From DAOMNN01 sp035443825 (GTDB lineage Bacteria > Pseudomonadota > Gammaproteobacteria > Burkholderiales > Rhodocyclaceae): a stretch of 23,455 bases of DNA. Below the pieces are notes generated by a model, which saw only the letters and a program-made list of their open reading frames with translations, was not told the DNA's origin and searched no databases. The stretch covers positions 1 through 23,455 of the forward strand of contig DAOMNN010000053.1 of assembly GCA_035443825.1 (NCBI GenBank). Direction: 5' to 3'. The position numbers and the translations under genes were made by a program. Position 1 is the first letter of the stretch. The number at the start of each line of letters is the position of its first letter. Shown here piece by piece: positions 1 through 6,950 of the stretch.

Positions 1-164
1 AGGATCTTGCCGACGAGTGCGTGGTCGGCCGGCAGGTCGGCGGTGTAGCGGGCGGTGCCAGTGACCTTCTCGACGCCGTCGACGAAGGGCAGCCGGGCGC
101 CCGCGCCATGCGGGCCGCTGGCCGCCCGGGCGACGCGCTTGAGCGAGCGTTCGGGAGCGTTCAT
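1..164 (-). CDS. hcrA: Molybdopterin-binding large subunit of a xanthine-oxidase-family enzyme, likely 4-hydroxybenzoyl-CoA reductase alpha (5' part only)
   Basis: Only about 54 N-terminal residues lie in the window; the rest runs off the left edge. The segment FVDGVEKVTGTARYTADLPA is the typical entry motif of the molybdenum-cofactor subunit of xanthine-oxidase-family hydroxylases and reductases. The start ATG (164-162) overlaps the TGA of the upstream small subunit in an ATGA arrangement, so the two are translationally coupled. The substrate cannot be read from so short a piece. The 4-hydroxybenzoyl-CoA reductase assignment is inferred from the small subunit next to it, and the enzyme would dehydroxylate 4-hydroxybenzoyl-CoA to benzoyl-CoA in anaerobic aromatic degradation. 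Another family member, such as an aldehyde or purine dehydrogenase, is possible. Confidence 0.62.
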   Translation of the reverse strand, partial: MNAPERSLKRVARAASGPHGAGARLPFVDGVEKVTGTARYTADLPADHALVGKI

Positions 165-637
165 GCCGCTTCCTCCCCGGCCTGCGCCGCGGCCTCGACC
201 GAATCCAGGATCTTGACGTAGCCGGTGCAGCGGCACAGGTTGCCGGCGAGCGCGGCGCGGATCGTGTCGCGGTCGGGTTTCGGATCGGTGCGCAGCAGCC
301 CCTCGGCCGCCATGATCATGCCCGGCGTGCAGAAGCCGCACTGGGTGCCGAGGTTCTCGTGGAAGGCGCGCTGCAGGCGCGACAGGCGTCCGTTGCGCAC
401 CATGCCTTCGATGGTCTCGACGCTGCGGCCGGCAACCGAATGCGCCAGCGTGCAACAGGCCAGCCGTGGCCGTCCGTCGACCAACACGGTGCACGCGCCG
501 CACTCGCCGCCGTCGCAGCCCTGTTTGGTGCCGGTGAGGCCGAGCGCCTCGCGCAGATGGTCGAGCAGCAGCGCGTTCACCGCCACCGCATCCTCGCACA
601 GTCGGCCGTTCACCGTGATCCGAAGTAGCGTCTTCAT
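161..637 (-). CDS. hcrC: [2Fe-2S] small subunit of 4-hydroxybenzoyl-CoA reductase (xanthine-oxidase family)
   Basis: The 158-residue protein has the normal length for this family. The N-terminal plant-type ferredoxin cluster is visible as CDGGECGAC followed by a later Cys (LACCTLAH). The C-terminal four-helix [2Fe-2S] domain shows CGFCTPGM and NLCRCTGY. The pattern GTKQGCDGGECGACTVLVDG and the overall sequence resemble, from memory, HcrC of Thauera aromatica. The subunit passes electrons between the flavin/Fe-S subunit and the Mo site in the cytoplasm. The start at 637 is chosen because AGGAG lies about 8 bases upstream; an in-frame extension to 715 is not protein-like. The gene is first in an operon with the large subunit and divergent from the molybdate operon, which fits the enzyme's need for Mo. 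A related CoxS/XdhC-type subunit remains possible. Confidence 0.8.
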   Translation of the reverse strand: MKTLLRITVNGRLCEDAVAVNALLLDHLREALGLTGTKQGCDGGECGACTVLVDGRPRLACCTLAHSVAGRSVETIEGMVRNGRLSRLQRAFHENLGTQCGFCTPGMIMAAEGLLRTDPKPDRDTIRAALAGNLCRCTGYVKILDSVEAAAQAGEEAA

Positions 638-729
638 GTGCCTCGCTCCTGTACAGGCGGCGGGTCGATTCGAACCACGTCTGCCCGACCCCTGTAATTG
701 GTGGAACTCAAACAATCTGAAATGTGTGA

Positions 730-758
730 ATGCTAGCAGCGCCCTCCCGGCTCACCAA
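730..758 (-). promoter_or_regulatory. Candidate sigma70-type promoter for the hcr operon
   Basis: On the minus strand TTGGTG (758-753), a 17-base spacer and TAGCAT (735-730) form a moderate -35/-10 pair about 90 bases before the hcrC start. The match is partial (3/6 and 4/6), so this is a proposal. The ModE-like site at 759-775 lies directly upstream of the -35, which is an activator position. Confidence 0.35.
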
Positions 759-775
759 TATGTAGCCCCATGCAT
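759..775. promoter_or_regulatory. Candidate ModE-binding site, hcr-proximal
   Basis: The sequence TATGT-AGCCCCA-TGCAT has the half-site/7-base-spacer/half-site layout of the E. coli ModE consensus as I recall it (TATAT-N7-TAYAT), with one mismatch in each half. It shares its first half-site and the following AG with the site at 797-813. It lies just upstream of the candidate hcr -35 box. Confidence 0.42.
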
Positions 776-786
776 AGGGCTGAGCC

Positions 787-814
787 TTGACTCGGCTATG
801 TAGTGAGGTATATT
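787..814 (+). promoter_or_regulatory. Promoter of modEABC with an embedded ModE-like operator (797-813)
   Basis: TTGACT (787-792), a 16-base spacer and TATATT (809-814) give a strong sigma70-like promoter, 5/6 in both boxes. The operator-like sequence TATGT-AGTGAGG-TATAT (797-813) fills the spacer and overlaps the -10, where a bound dimer would block RNA polymerase. It matches the ModE consensus with one mismatch. A 9-bp inverted repeat, TATGTAGTG (797-805) with CACTACATA (834-842), spans the promoter and the first codons of modE and could be an extra contact site. Repression of its own operon by molybdate-bound ModE is known in E. coli; here it is inferred. Confidence 0.58.
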
Positions 815-823
815 TTGCGGGCG

Positions 824-1627
824 ATGTCACCTCCACTACATAACGCGAGTTTCGTCACACCTGTCGCGCTGCAGTTCGCCGGCGGAGAGATCTCGCCGCG
901 CCGGCTGGCGCTGCTCGAAGCGATCGGCCGGCTGGGGTCGATCAACGCCGCGGCGAAGGAGGTCGGGATCACCTACAAGGGGGCCTGGGATGCGGTCGAC
1001 GCGATGAACAACCTCGCCGGCTCCCGGCTGGTCGCCGCGCGCCACGGTGGCAGCGGCGGCGGCGGGGCCGAGCTGACCGAAGTGGGCCGCGTGATCGTCG
1101 CCGCATGGGAGCGACTCGTCGCGCTTCAGGAAGCGTTCCTGCACCACTGCGGCAGCACACCGGAAGATCCGGGGCTGCTCGGCCTGATCAGGAGACTCAA
1201 CATGCGCACGAGCGCCCGCAACGCGCTGCACGGCACGGTCACGGCGGTCAAGGAAGGCGCGGTGAACGCCGAGGTGTCGCTGGCGCTGGCCGGCGGCGAC
1301 ACGTTGCATGCGATCGTTACGATGGAAAGCCTGCGCGACATGGACCTCAAGCCGGGCATGGACGCCTGGGCGCTCGTCAAGGCGTCGTGGGTGATTCTGG
1401 CTGCGCCGGACGAAGGACTGAAGACCTCGGCGCGCAACCGCCTGTGCGGGCGCATTACCCGCATCGAGCGCGGTGTGGTGAACGCCGAGATCGTCCTGGA
1501 ACTGCCTGGCGGCGCGACGCTGGCGGCGATCATCACCGAGGTCAGTGCGGACAAGCTGGGCTTCGCGGTCGGCGACGAGGCGTGTGCGCTGATCAAGGCG
1601 TCGCACGTGATTCTCGGGGTCGATTGA
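824..1627 (+). CDS. modE: Molybdate-responsive transcriptional regulator ModE
   Basis: The 267-residue protein has the full ModE architecture. An N-terminal winged helix (about 15-110) contains IGRLGSINAAAKEVGITYKG, AWDAVDAMNN and the wing GGSGGGGAELTEVG. Two MOP-type molybdate-binding domains follow, each opening with a TSARN motif (about 126-192 and 200-265). Molybdate binding to the MOP pair switches the dimer to a DNA-binding form. The ATG at 824 is preferred over the GTG at 803, which lies inside the promoter spacer. There is no Shine-Dalgarno sequence before 824, and the predicted transcription start is only a few bases upstream, so the message may be nearly leaderless. The gene is first in modEABC, 17 bases before modA. 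Confidence 0.93.
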   Translation: MSPPLHNASFVTPVALQFAGGEISPRRLALLEAIGRLGSINAAAKEVGITYKGAWDAVDAMNNLAGSRLVAARHGGSGGGGAELTEVGRVIVAAWERLVALQEAFLHHCGSTPEDPGLLGLIRRLNMRTSARNALHGTVTAVKEGAVNAEVSLALAGGDTLHAIVTMESLRDMDLKPGMDAWALVKASWVILAAPDEGLKTSARNRLCGRITRIERGVVNAEIVLELPGGATLAAIITEVSADKLGFAVGDEACALIKASHVILGVD

Positions 1628-1644
1628 GATCATCAGGGGGAGCC

Positions 1645-2403
1645 ATGAAACGTCTGTTCATTCGTGCAGCACTGTGTACAGCTGCCGTGTGCGCTTCGTT
1701 GCCGGTGGCGGCCGAGGTGGTCACTGCGGCGGTGGCCGCGAACTTCACCAAGACGATCGAGGAGATCGGTGCGCACTTCATGGAGGAGACCGGCCACACG
1801 ATCCGCTTCTCCTTCGGCCCGAGCGGCAAGCTCTATGCGCAGATTCGCAACGGCGCACCGTTCGAGCTGTTTTTCTCGGCTGATACGCAGAAACCCGAAC
1901 TGCTGGTGAACGAAGGTCTTGCGACCGAACCCTTCGTCTATGCGCGCGGCCGGCTCGCCTTGTTCAGCCCGACGCTGCCGGTCGCCCAAGGGTGGCGCGA
2001 GGTACTCGAGCAGGGTGGATTCGCGCATCTTGCGATCGCGAATCCGCGCACGGCGCCCTATGGTGCGGCGGCGGTCGAGGCGCTACAGGCGCTGGCGCTG
2101 CTGGAAGCCCTTCGTCCGAAGTTCGTGCAGGGCGAGAGCATCGCGCATGCGTTCCAGTTCGTCGCGACGGGCAACGCCGCGTTGGGATTCGTCGCGCTGT
2201 CGCAGGTCGTCGACCCGGCCAGTCCGGTGTTCGGCAAGGGCGAATACTGGCTCGTACCGCAGCATCTGCATGCGCCGATCGACCAGGCTGCGGTGGTGCT
2301 CGAACGCGGCCGCACGCATCCGGCCGCGCTGGCGTTCATGGAATATATGCGCTCGCCGCAGGCGCGTGCAATCATCGAGCGCTACGGCTACACGGTGCCA
2401 TGA
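1645..2403 (+). CDS. modA: Periplasmic molybdate-binding protein ModA
   Basis: The 252-residue protein has a clear Sec signal peptide (Lys/Arg start, hydrophobic core to about residue 22, VAAEV cleavage region). The mature ModA pattern follows: VAANFTKTIEEIGAHF, then FSFGPSGKLYAQI with the oxyanion-binding Ser residues, FELFFSADTQKPELL, and IANPRTAPYGAAAVEAL. It delivers molybdate, and possibly tungstate, to ModBC in the inner membrane. A strong GGGGGAG ribosome-binding site lies before the ATG. Its stop overlaps the modB start as ATGA, so the two are coupled. Confidence 0.94.
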   Translation: MKRLFIRAALCTAAVCASLPVAAEVVTAAVAANFTKTIEEIGAHFMEETGHTIRFSFGPSGKLYAQIRNGAPFELFFSADTQKPELLVNEGLATEPFVYARGRLALFSPTLPVAQGWREVLEQGGFAHLAIANPRTAPYGAAAVEALQALALLEALRPKFVQGESIAHAFQFVATGNAALGFVALSQVVDPASPVFGKGEYWLVPQHLHAPIDQAAVVLERGRTHPAALAFMEYMRSPQARAIIERYGYTVP

Positions 2404-3095
2404 TCGAAGTGTTCGGCACGTCGGTCAGCCTGGAGCCGATCTGGCTGACCCTGCAGGTGGCGGCGGTCACCACCGTGATCCTGCTGCTGCTCGGCACGCC
2501 GCTGGCATGGTGGCTGGCGCGTACCCGCACGCGGTGGCGCGTGGTGATCGAGGCCGTCGTTGCACTGCCGCTGGTGCTGCCGCCCACGGTGCTCGGCTTC
2601 TACCTGCTGATCGCACTGAATCCGAACGGTGCCGTCACGCAGTTCCTGCGCGGATTCGGGTTCGAAGGGCAGTTGACCTTCTCGTTCACCGGCCTCGTGA
2701 TCGGCTCGGTGCTCTATTCGATGCCGTTCGCGGTGCAGCCGCTGATGCACGCATTCGAGTCCCTTTCCGAGCGCCTGCTTGATGCCGCGGCGACGCTGCG
2801 CGCCGGAGCGCTCGATCGCTTCTTCTCGGTGGTCGTGCCGCTGAGCCGGCGCGGTTTCCTGACCGCGGCGACGCTGAGCTTCGCGCACACCGTCGGCGAG
2901 TTCGGCGTAGTCCTGATGGTCGGTGGCAACATCCCGGGGCGTACGCGCATGGTGTCGATCGACATCTTCGACCATGTCGAGTCGCTCGCCTATGCCGAGG
3001 CGCACGTACTGTCGGCGATGATGCTCGTGTTTTCGCTGGTGGTGCTGACGCTGGTGTACGGCCTGAACCGGCGCTTCGGCGTGAAGGTCGGGTGA
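2400..3095 (+). CDS. modB: Molybdate ABC transporter permease ModB
   Basis: The 231-residue integral membrane protein begins MIEVFGTSVSLEPIWLTLQV. About five transmembrane helices are visible, together with the characteristic ModB stretch VVALPLVLPPTVLGFYLL. The cytoplasmic coupling (EAA-like) loop LLDAAATLRAGALDRFFSVVVPLSRRG is present and docks on the ATPase. Length and motifs are normal for the family. The start ATG at 2400 overlaps the modA stop by four bases; a longer reading frame upstream is only an extension through modA in another frame. The modC GTG follows four bases after its stop. Confidence 0.94.
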   Translation: MIEVFGTSVSLEPIWLTLQVAAVTTVILLLLGTPLAWWLARTRTRWRVVIEAVVALPLVLPPTVLGFYLLIALNPNGAVTQFLRGFGFEGQLTFSFTGLVIGSVLYSMPFAVQPLMHAFESLSERLLDAAATLRAGALDRFFSVVVPLSRRGFLTAATLSFAHTVGEFGVVLMVGGNIPGRTRMVSIDIFDHVESLAYAEAHVLSAMMLVFSLVVLTLVYGLNRRFGVKVG

Positions 3096-3099
3096 CGCG

Positions 3100-4164
3100 G
3101 TGCTGCGCGGCCAACTGACCCTGCGCGCGGGAAATTTCCTGCTCGACAGCGGCGAGTTCGAGATCGAGACCACCGGCGTGACCGCGCTTTTCGGCCGCTC
3201 CGGCTCGGGCAAGAGCCTGTTGCTGCGGGCGATCGCCGGGCTCGATGCGCACATCCACGGGCATCTGCAGTTCGATGCCGAGCGCTGGCAGGATGGGCGC
3301 TGGCGATTGCCGACCTCACGCCGCGACATTGGCTTCGTGTTCCAGGACGCCGCGTTGTTTCCGCATCTGGACGTGCGCGGCAACCTCGACTATGCGCGTC
3401 GACGTGCCCCGGGCGCGACCGCGGCGAGCGTGGCGGCGATCGCCGAGGAGGTCGGCATCGCGCACAAGCTCGACCAGGATGTCGGCTCGCTCTCGGGCGG
3501 CGAGCGCCAGCGGGTTGCGATCGCGCGTGCGCTGGTATCGCGCCCGCGCCTGCTGTTCATGGACGAACCCCTGTCCGCGCTCGACTGGCGCGCGAAGGGC
3601 GAGTTGCTGGGGCTGATCGAGACGCTGGCCGCGAGCACCGGCGTGCCGATTCTCTACATCACCCATGCGCCGATAGAGGTCGAACGTCTCGCCGACCGCG
3701 TGGTGTTCATGGCCGATGGGCGGATCGAACGCATCGAGACGCTGCGCGAAGCGCTGGCCCGCCCGGATTCCCCGCTGTTCGAAGAGGAAGGGCCGGTGTC
3801 GGTGCTCGAAGGCGATCTGGGTGCGCCTGCCGACAACGGCCTGCATCCCTTCGTCACGCCGGCCGCAAGGTTGTGGCTGGTAGGTGCCTCAGGGCGCAGG
3901 CCCGGTGCGGCGCGGCTGCGCATCCTGGCGCGTGACGTCGCACTGGCGCTCGATGCGCCGGGCCGGGTGAGCATCCTCAATCAGCTCCCCGTGACCGTCG
4001 AGCGCGTCGAGCCCGAGGCGGGCGGACGCGTGACGGTGGTGTGCCGGCTAGGCGACGGCCAGGTGTTGCTGGCGCAGATCACCGCCTGGTCGGCGCGCAC
4101 GCTCGCGCTCGCGCCCGGCGCGGCCGTGTTCGCGCTGATCAAGTCGGTGGCGCTGATGGACTGA
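3100..4164 (+). CDS. modC: Molybdate ABC transporter ATP-binding protein ModC
   Basis: The 354-residue ATPase has all core motifs: Walker A GRSGSGKS (32-39), Q-loop FVFQDAALFPHL, signature LSGGERQRVAIARA (about 132-145), Walker B LLFMDEP, D-loop SALDW and the switch His in YITHAP. The C-terminal region (about 290-354, GRVSILNQLPVTVERVEPE to ALIKSVALMD) is a MOP domain, which in ModC binds molybdate and can down-regulate transport. Translation starts at a GTG four bases after the modB stop. It energises uptake through ModB and closes the modEABC operon. Confidence 0.94.
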   Translation: MLRGQLTLRAGNFLLDSGEFEIETTGVTALFGRSGSGKSLLLRAIAGLDAHIHGHLQFDAERWQDGRWRLPTSRRDIGFVFQDAALFPHLDVRGNLDYARRRAPGATAASVAAIAEEVGIAHKLDQDVGSLSGGERQRVAIARALVSRPRLLFMDEPLSALDWRAKGELLGLIETLAASTGVPILYITHAPIEVERLADRVVFMADGRIERIETLREALARPDSPLFEEEGPVSVLEGDLGAPADNGLHPFVTPAARLWLVGASGRRPGAARLRILARDVALALDAPGRVSILNQLPVTVERVEPEAGGRVTVVCRLGDGQVLLAQITAWSARTLALAPGAAVFALIKSVALMD

Positions 4165-4191
4165 AAAATGCCGAACGGGCGCGTCGTTGGC
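4165..4191 (-). terminator. Rho-independent terminator of the methyltransferase transcript
   Basis: Read on the minus strand, GCCAACG pairs with CGTTCGGC (one bulged base) around a 7-base loop and is followed by ATTTTT. This lies directly after the methyltransferase stop and abuts the end of modC. There is no T-run in the plus direction, so modC termination is not explained by it. Confidence 0.55.
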
Positions 4192-4207
4192 TTGCAGCCT
4201 GTCGGAC

Positions 4208-4936
4208 TCACGCGCCAGGGCGGGACGATCCAGCTCCTTCGTCCTCGTGCTTGCGCAACAGGGCCACGTTCGCGCGCGGAAACTCGCAGGTCCAGTCGTG
4301 GATCTGCGCGAGGCATCGGAAGGTCTCTTCGCGGTAGAAGACGACATGGGTCGGGTCACGCCGGTAGTGCCAGGTGCCGAAGCGGGCGTCGTCGGTCTGG
4401 AAGCAGGTCATCACCGCGAGCCAGCCGCCGGGACGCAGCAGGCGATCGAGTTGGCCGAAAGCATCGGCCGGCCGGTGGAAATGCTCGACCACTTCGGTGC
4501 AAGTGACGAAATCGTAGCGTCGCGTCAGCACCTCCCGATCGTCGAAGAACAGCGGGTCGAACAGCGCGACACGGTGGCCGGCCTCGCGCAGCATGACCGC
4601 GAGCGCCGGTCCGGGGCCGCATCCGTAATCGAGGCCCCATCGCGCGGGCGGCAAGCGTTCCAGCAGCGGGTCAGCCAGCCGTCGGAGAAAGCGGCGATAG
4701 CCTTCGTCTTTGGCATCGTTACGATGCAGCAGGTACTCCGCCCTCTCGATCCCGGGGGCAGGCAACTGCGCCGGATCCAGGAAGGTTGCCAGGCAATGCG
4801 CGCAGCGCCAGTAGTCGCGCCGGCTGACCTCCGCGAAGAAGCGCGCACCGGGTGTTTCGCACACGGGGCAGTTCGGAGCGGTCACGACACCGTTCTCCAG
4901 AATCACAACTTCATGCCGAGCGGATGGTTCGCACAT
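4208..4936 (-). CDS. Class I SAM-dependent methyltransferase with N-terminal zinc-ribbon-like motif
   Basis: The 242-residue protein starts with a Cys pair motif CPVC and CAHC (about residues 23-48), as in zinc-ribbon methyltransferases. A Methyltransf_23-type Rossmann core follows: motif I LDYGCGPGPALAVML, the acidic LFDPLF, VTCTEVVEHF and LLRPGGWLAVMT. The substrate is unknown. The ATG at 4936 overlaps the end of the upstream regulator by 26 bases and AAGG lies just before it; a GTG at 4906 is an alternative. The overlap implies co-transcription with the HTH/PBP regulator. Its position in a Mo/W locus is suggestive, but no role in cofactor chemistry can be claimed from sequence. Confidence 0.85.
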   Translation of the reverse strand: MCEPSARHEVVILENGVVTAPNCPVCETPGARFFAEVSRRDYWRCAHCLATFLDPAQLPAPGIERAEYLLHRNDAKDEGYRRFLRRLADPLLERLPPARWGLDYGCGPGPALAVMLREAGHRVALFDPLFFDDREVLTRRYDFVTCTEVVEHFHRPADAFGQLDRLLRPGGWLAVMTCFQTDDARFGTWHYRRDPTHVVFYREETFRCLAQIHDWTCEFPRANVALLRKHEDEGAGSSRPGA

Positions 4937-6023
4937 CCTTGGGTCGGCGGTAGGACCACCACGGCAGTACCGCCTTCATCGACAGCACTTCGCCACACTG
5001 CGCCGCGCCATAGCCTGGCAGCGCATCCAGGGCGTCGTGCCATTCCGCGCGGCGCAGCAGTTCGAGCAGCGCGTGCATGGGGGGTTGATCGAGCGAGGTC
5101 TTGAGGCACGCGAGGTGGTAGCGCTCATCGACCAATGGTACGAAGTCCAGGCCGAAGGCATTGGCCGTGGCGGCGATACCGAGGCCGACGTCGGCCTGGC
5201 CCGAGACGATCGCGCTGGCGACCGCGGCGTGCGACGGCTCGCTGCCACCATGGCCCCGGATCTCGTCGGGCCGCAGACCGGCATCGCCGAGCAGTTCGTC
5301 GAACAGCACACGGGTGCCGGTACCGAGGGCGCGGTTCGAAAACCTTGCACCCGTTGTCCGGATGTCATGGAAGGTCCGCAGGCCGAGCGGATTACCCGGT
5401 GCGACGATGAGGCCCTGGCTGCGCTCAGCGAAACCGATTATCTTGTGCACGCCGGGGCGGAGCAGCGGCTTGTAGGTGCGCTGCGTGAGGCTTCCGCGCG
5501 CGGCCCGGATCCGGGTATGGAAGCCCGCGAGCATGCATCGCCCCTCATTGAGCGCGCGGATCGCATCGACGCTGCCGGTGAAGCGGATATCGAGGTACAG
5601 CCGTTCAGTGCGCGCCTTTTCGGCCAGGAGGGCGAGCGCGTCGTCGTGGCTCGCATACAGGGTCAGGACGTGAGCCGAATCGTCGAACGCGACCGCATGG
5701 GCGCGCTCCAGGTCGGCCCGAAGCGCCTCGATCTGCGGCAACAGACGTGCCTGTGCCTGTTGTTCGGCCCACATCAGCTTGGCGCCGAACTCGGTCAGCC
5801 GTGCCGACTGGCCCTTCTCCCACACGATCAGGCCGCGGCCCAGCTCGCTTTCCCAGCGTTTCAGTTCGCCCCACACGTGGCGGTAGGAAAGGCCCAGTTC
5901 GCGCGCGGCGGCAGAGATCGAACCCATGCGTGCGACGGACTGGAGCAGATCGAGCAGGGGATTGCGGATTCGCCCCGGTGCGGCATCGCGGGCGAGGGTG
6001 TAATGGAGCTGGATCCTATGCAC
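4911..6023 (-). CDS. ModE-type HTH regulator fused to a periplasmic-binding-protein-like domain
   Basis: The 370-residue protein has a ModE/LysR-like winged helix at about 20-110 (MGSISAAARELGLSYRHVWGE, then a wing ending ARLTEFGAKLM). The rest resembles a type 2 periplasmic-binding fold without a signal peptide (PBP_like, COG1910 type), including VDAIRALNEGRCMLAGFHT, RFSNRALGTGTRVLFDELL and SGQADVGLGIAATANAFGLDFVPL. There is no MOP domain. In related genomes such proteins sit beside tungstate or molybdate transporter genes, so it probably senses an oxyanion or a Mo/W-related small molecule in the cytoplasm. It is divergent from tupA, which is the likely target. The start is GTG; no better in-frame start fits. 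Confidence 0.82.
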   Translation of the reverse strand: MHRIQLHYTLARDAAPGRIRNPLLDLLQSVARMGSISAAARELGLSYRHVWGELKRWESELGRGLIVWEKGQSARLTEFGAKLMWAEQQAQARLLPQIEALRADLERAHAVAFDDSAHVLTLYASHDDALALLAEKARTERLYLDIRFTGSVDAIRALNEGRCMLAGFHTRIRAARGSLTQRTYKPLLRPGVHKIIGFAERSQGLIVAPGNPLGLRTFHDIRTTGARFSNRALGTGTRVLFDELLGDAGLRPDEIRGHGGSEPSHAAVASAIVSGQADVGLGIAATANAFGLDFVPLVDERYHLACLKTSLDQPPMHALLELLRRAEWHDALDALPGYGAAQCGEVLSMKAVLPWWSYRRPKDVRTIRSA

Positions 6024-6034
6024 GGCGTTTCATA

Positions 6035-6063
6035 TTGCGGTAAGAGGTCAGGGCTCCTAGATT
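6035..6063 (+). promoter_or_regulatory. Candidate tupA promoter
   Basis: TTGCGG (6035-6040), a 17-base spacer and TAGATT (6058-6063) make a plausible but weak sigma70 promoter (3/6 and 4/6) in the intergenic region shared with the divergent regulator. A short imperfect palindrome, ATTACGCGAAAT (6061-6072), overlaps the -10 and could be an operator half. Confidence 0.35.
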
Positions 6064-6102
6064 ACGCGAAATCCCCCGCAAGAATGGCTTCCGGAGAATG
6101 TC

Positions 6103-6933
6103 ATGTGCCCGAACACCCTGATCCGCTTGATTCGCAGACATTCCAGGACGCTGATGCTGGCGATTCTGGGTGCGGTTGCCCCGTTGGCTGCCGCGCAGTC
6201 GATCGTCGTCGCGTCGACCACCTCGACCGAACAATCCGGTCTGTTCGGACACATTCTGCCCATCTTCACCAAAGCCAGCGGGATCGAGGTCCGGGTCGTC
6301 GCGCTGGGCACCGGCCAGGCGCTCGACGTGGGGCGACGGGGCGATGCCGACGTGGTGTTCGTGCACAACACCGCGGCGGAGGAGGCGTTCGTTGCCGAGG
6401 GCTTCGGCGTGGAACGCCATCCGGTCATGTACAACGACTTCGTGCTGATCGGCCCGGCGACCGACCCGGTCGGTGCGCGTGGCAGCGACATTCTGGGTGC
6501 GCTGAAGAAGATCGCGGCGTCCGACGCCCCGTTCGTCTCGCGCGGGGATCGCAGCGGTACGCACGCCGCCGAGTTGCGATTCTGGAAAGATGCCGGCATC
6601 GAGACGGACAGGGGGAGCGGCTACAAGGAATGCGGCTGCGGCATGGGGCCCGCGTTGAACATGGCCGCGTCCATGGGTGCCCACGTACTCGCCGACCGCG
6701 GAACCTGGCTCAGTTTCCGCAACCGTGCCGGGCTCGCGGTGCTGGTCGAGGGCGATGCGCGCCTGTTCAACCAGTACGGCGTGATCGTCGTCGATCCGGA
6801 GCGCCATCCGCATGTAAAGGCGGCCGATGCGCAGCGTTTCGTCGACTGGCTGGTCTCGCCCGAAGGGCAGGTGGCGATTGCATCCTACACGATTGGCGGC
6901 GAGCAGCTGTTCTTTGCCAATGCCGGCGAGTGA
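6103..6933 (+). CDS. tupA: Tungstate-binding periplasmic protein TupA (orphan)
   Basis: The 276-residue protein carries a signal peptide (LIRRHSRTLMLAILGAVAPL, then an AAAQS cleavage region). The TupA hallmark VVASTTSTEQSGLFGHILPIF follows and supplies oxyanion-binding Thr/Ser residues. Further TupA features are GTGQALDVGRRGDADVVFVH, VSRGDRSGTHAAELRFW and CGCGMGPALNMAASM. TupA captures tungstate with high selectivity for a TupBC permease/ATPase. GGAGA lies five bases before the ATG. No tupB or tupC follows: after a short gap a palindromic element and a convergent antiporter gene occur. The partner permease must be elsewhere, or TupA works with another system. Confidence 0.9.
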   Translation: MCPNTLIRLIRRHSRTLMLAILGAVAPLAAAQSIVVASTTSTEQSGLFGHILPIFTKASGIEVRVVALGTGQALDVGRRGDADVVFVHNTAAEEAFVAEGFGVERHPVMYNDFVLIGPATDPVGARGSDILGALKKIAASDAPFVSRGDRSGTHAAELRFWKDAGIETDRGSGYKECGCGMGPALNMAASMGAHVLADRGTWLSFRNRAGLAVLVEGDARLFNQYGVIVVDPERHPHVKAADAQRFVDWLVSPEGQVAIASYTIGGEQLFFANAGE

Positions 6934-6950
6934 TCAATCCGGATGCTGCG

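Noticed and set aside
1105..1644. Extension of the modA frame upstream through modE
   Set aside because: modA has a signal peptide and a strong ribosome-binding site at 1645. The upstream part is an out-of-frame reading of modE.
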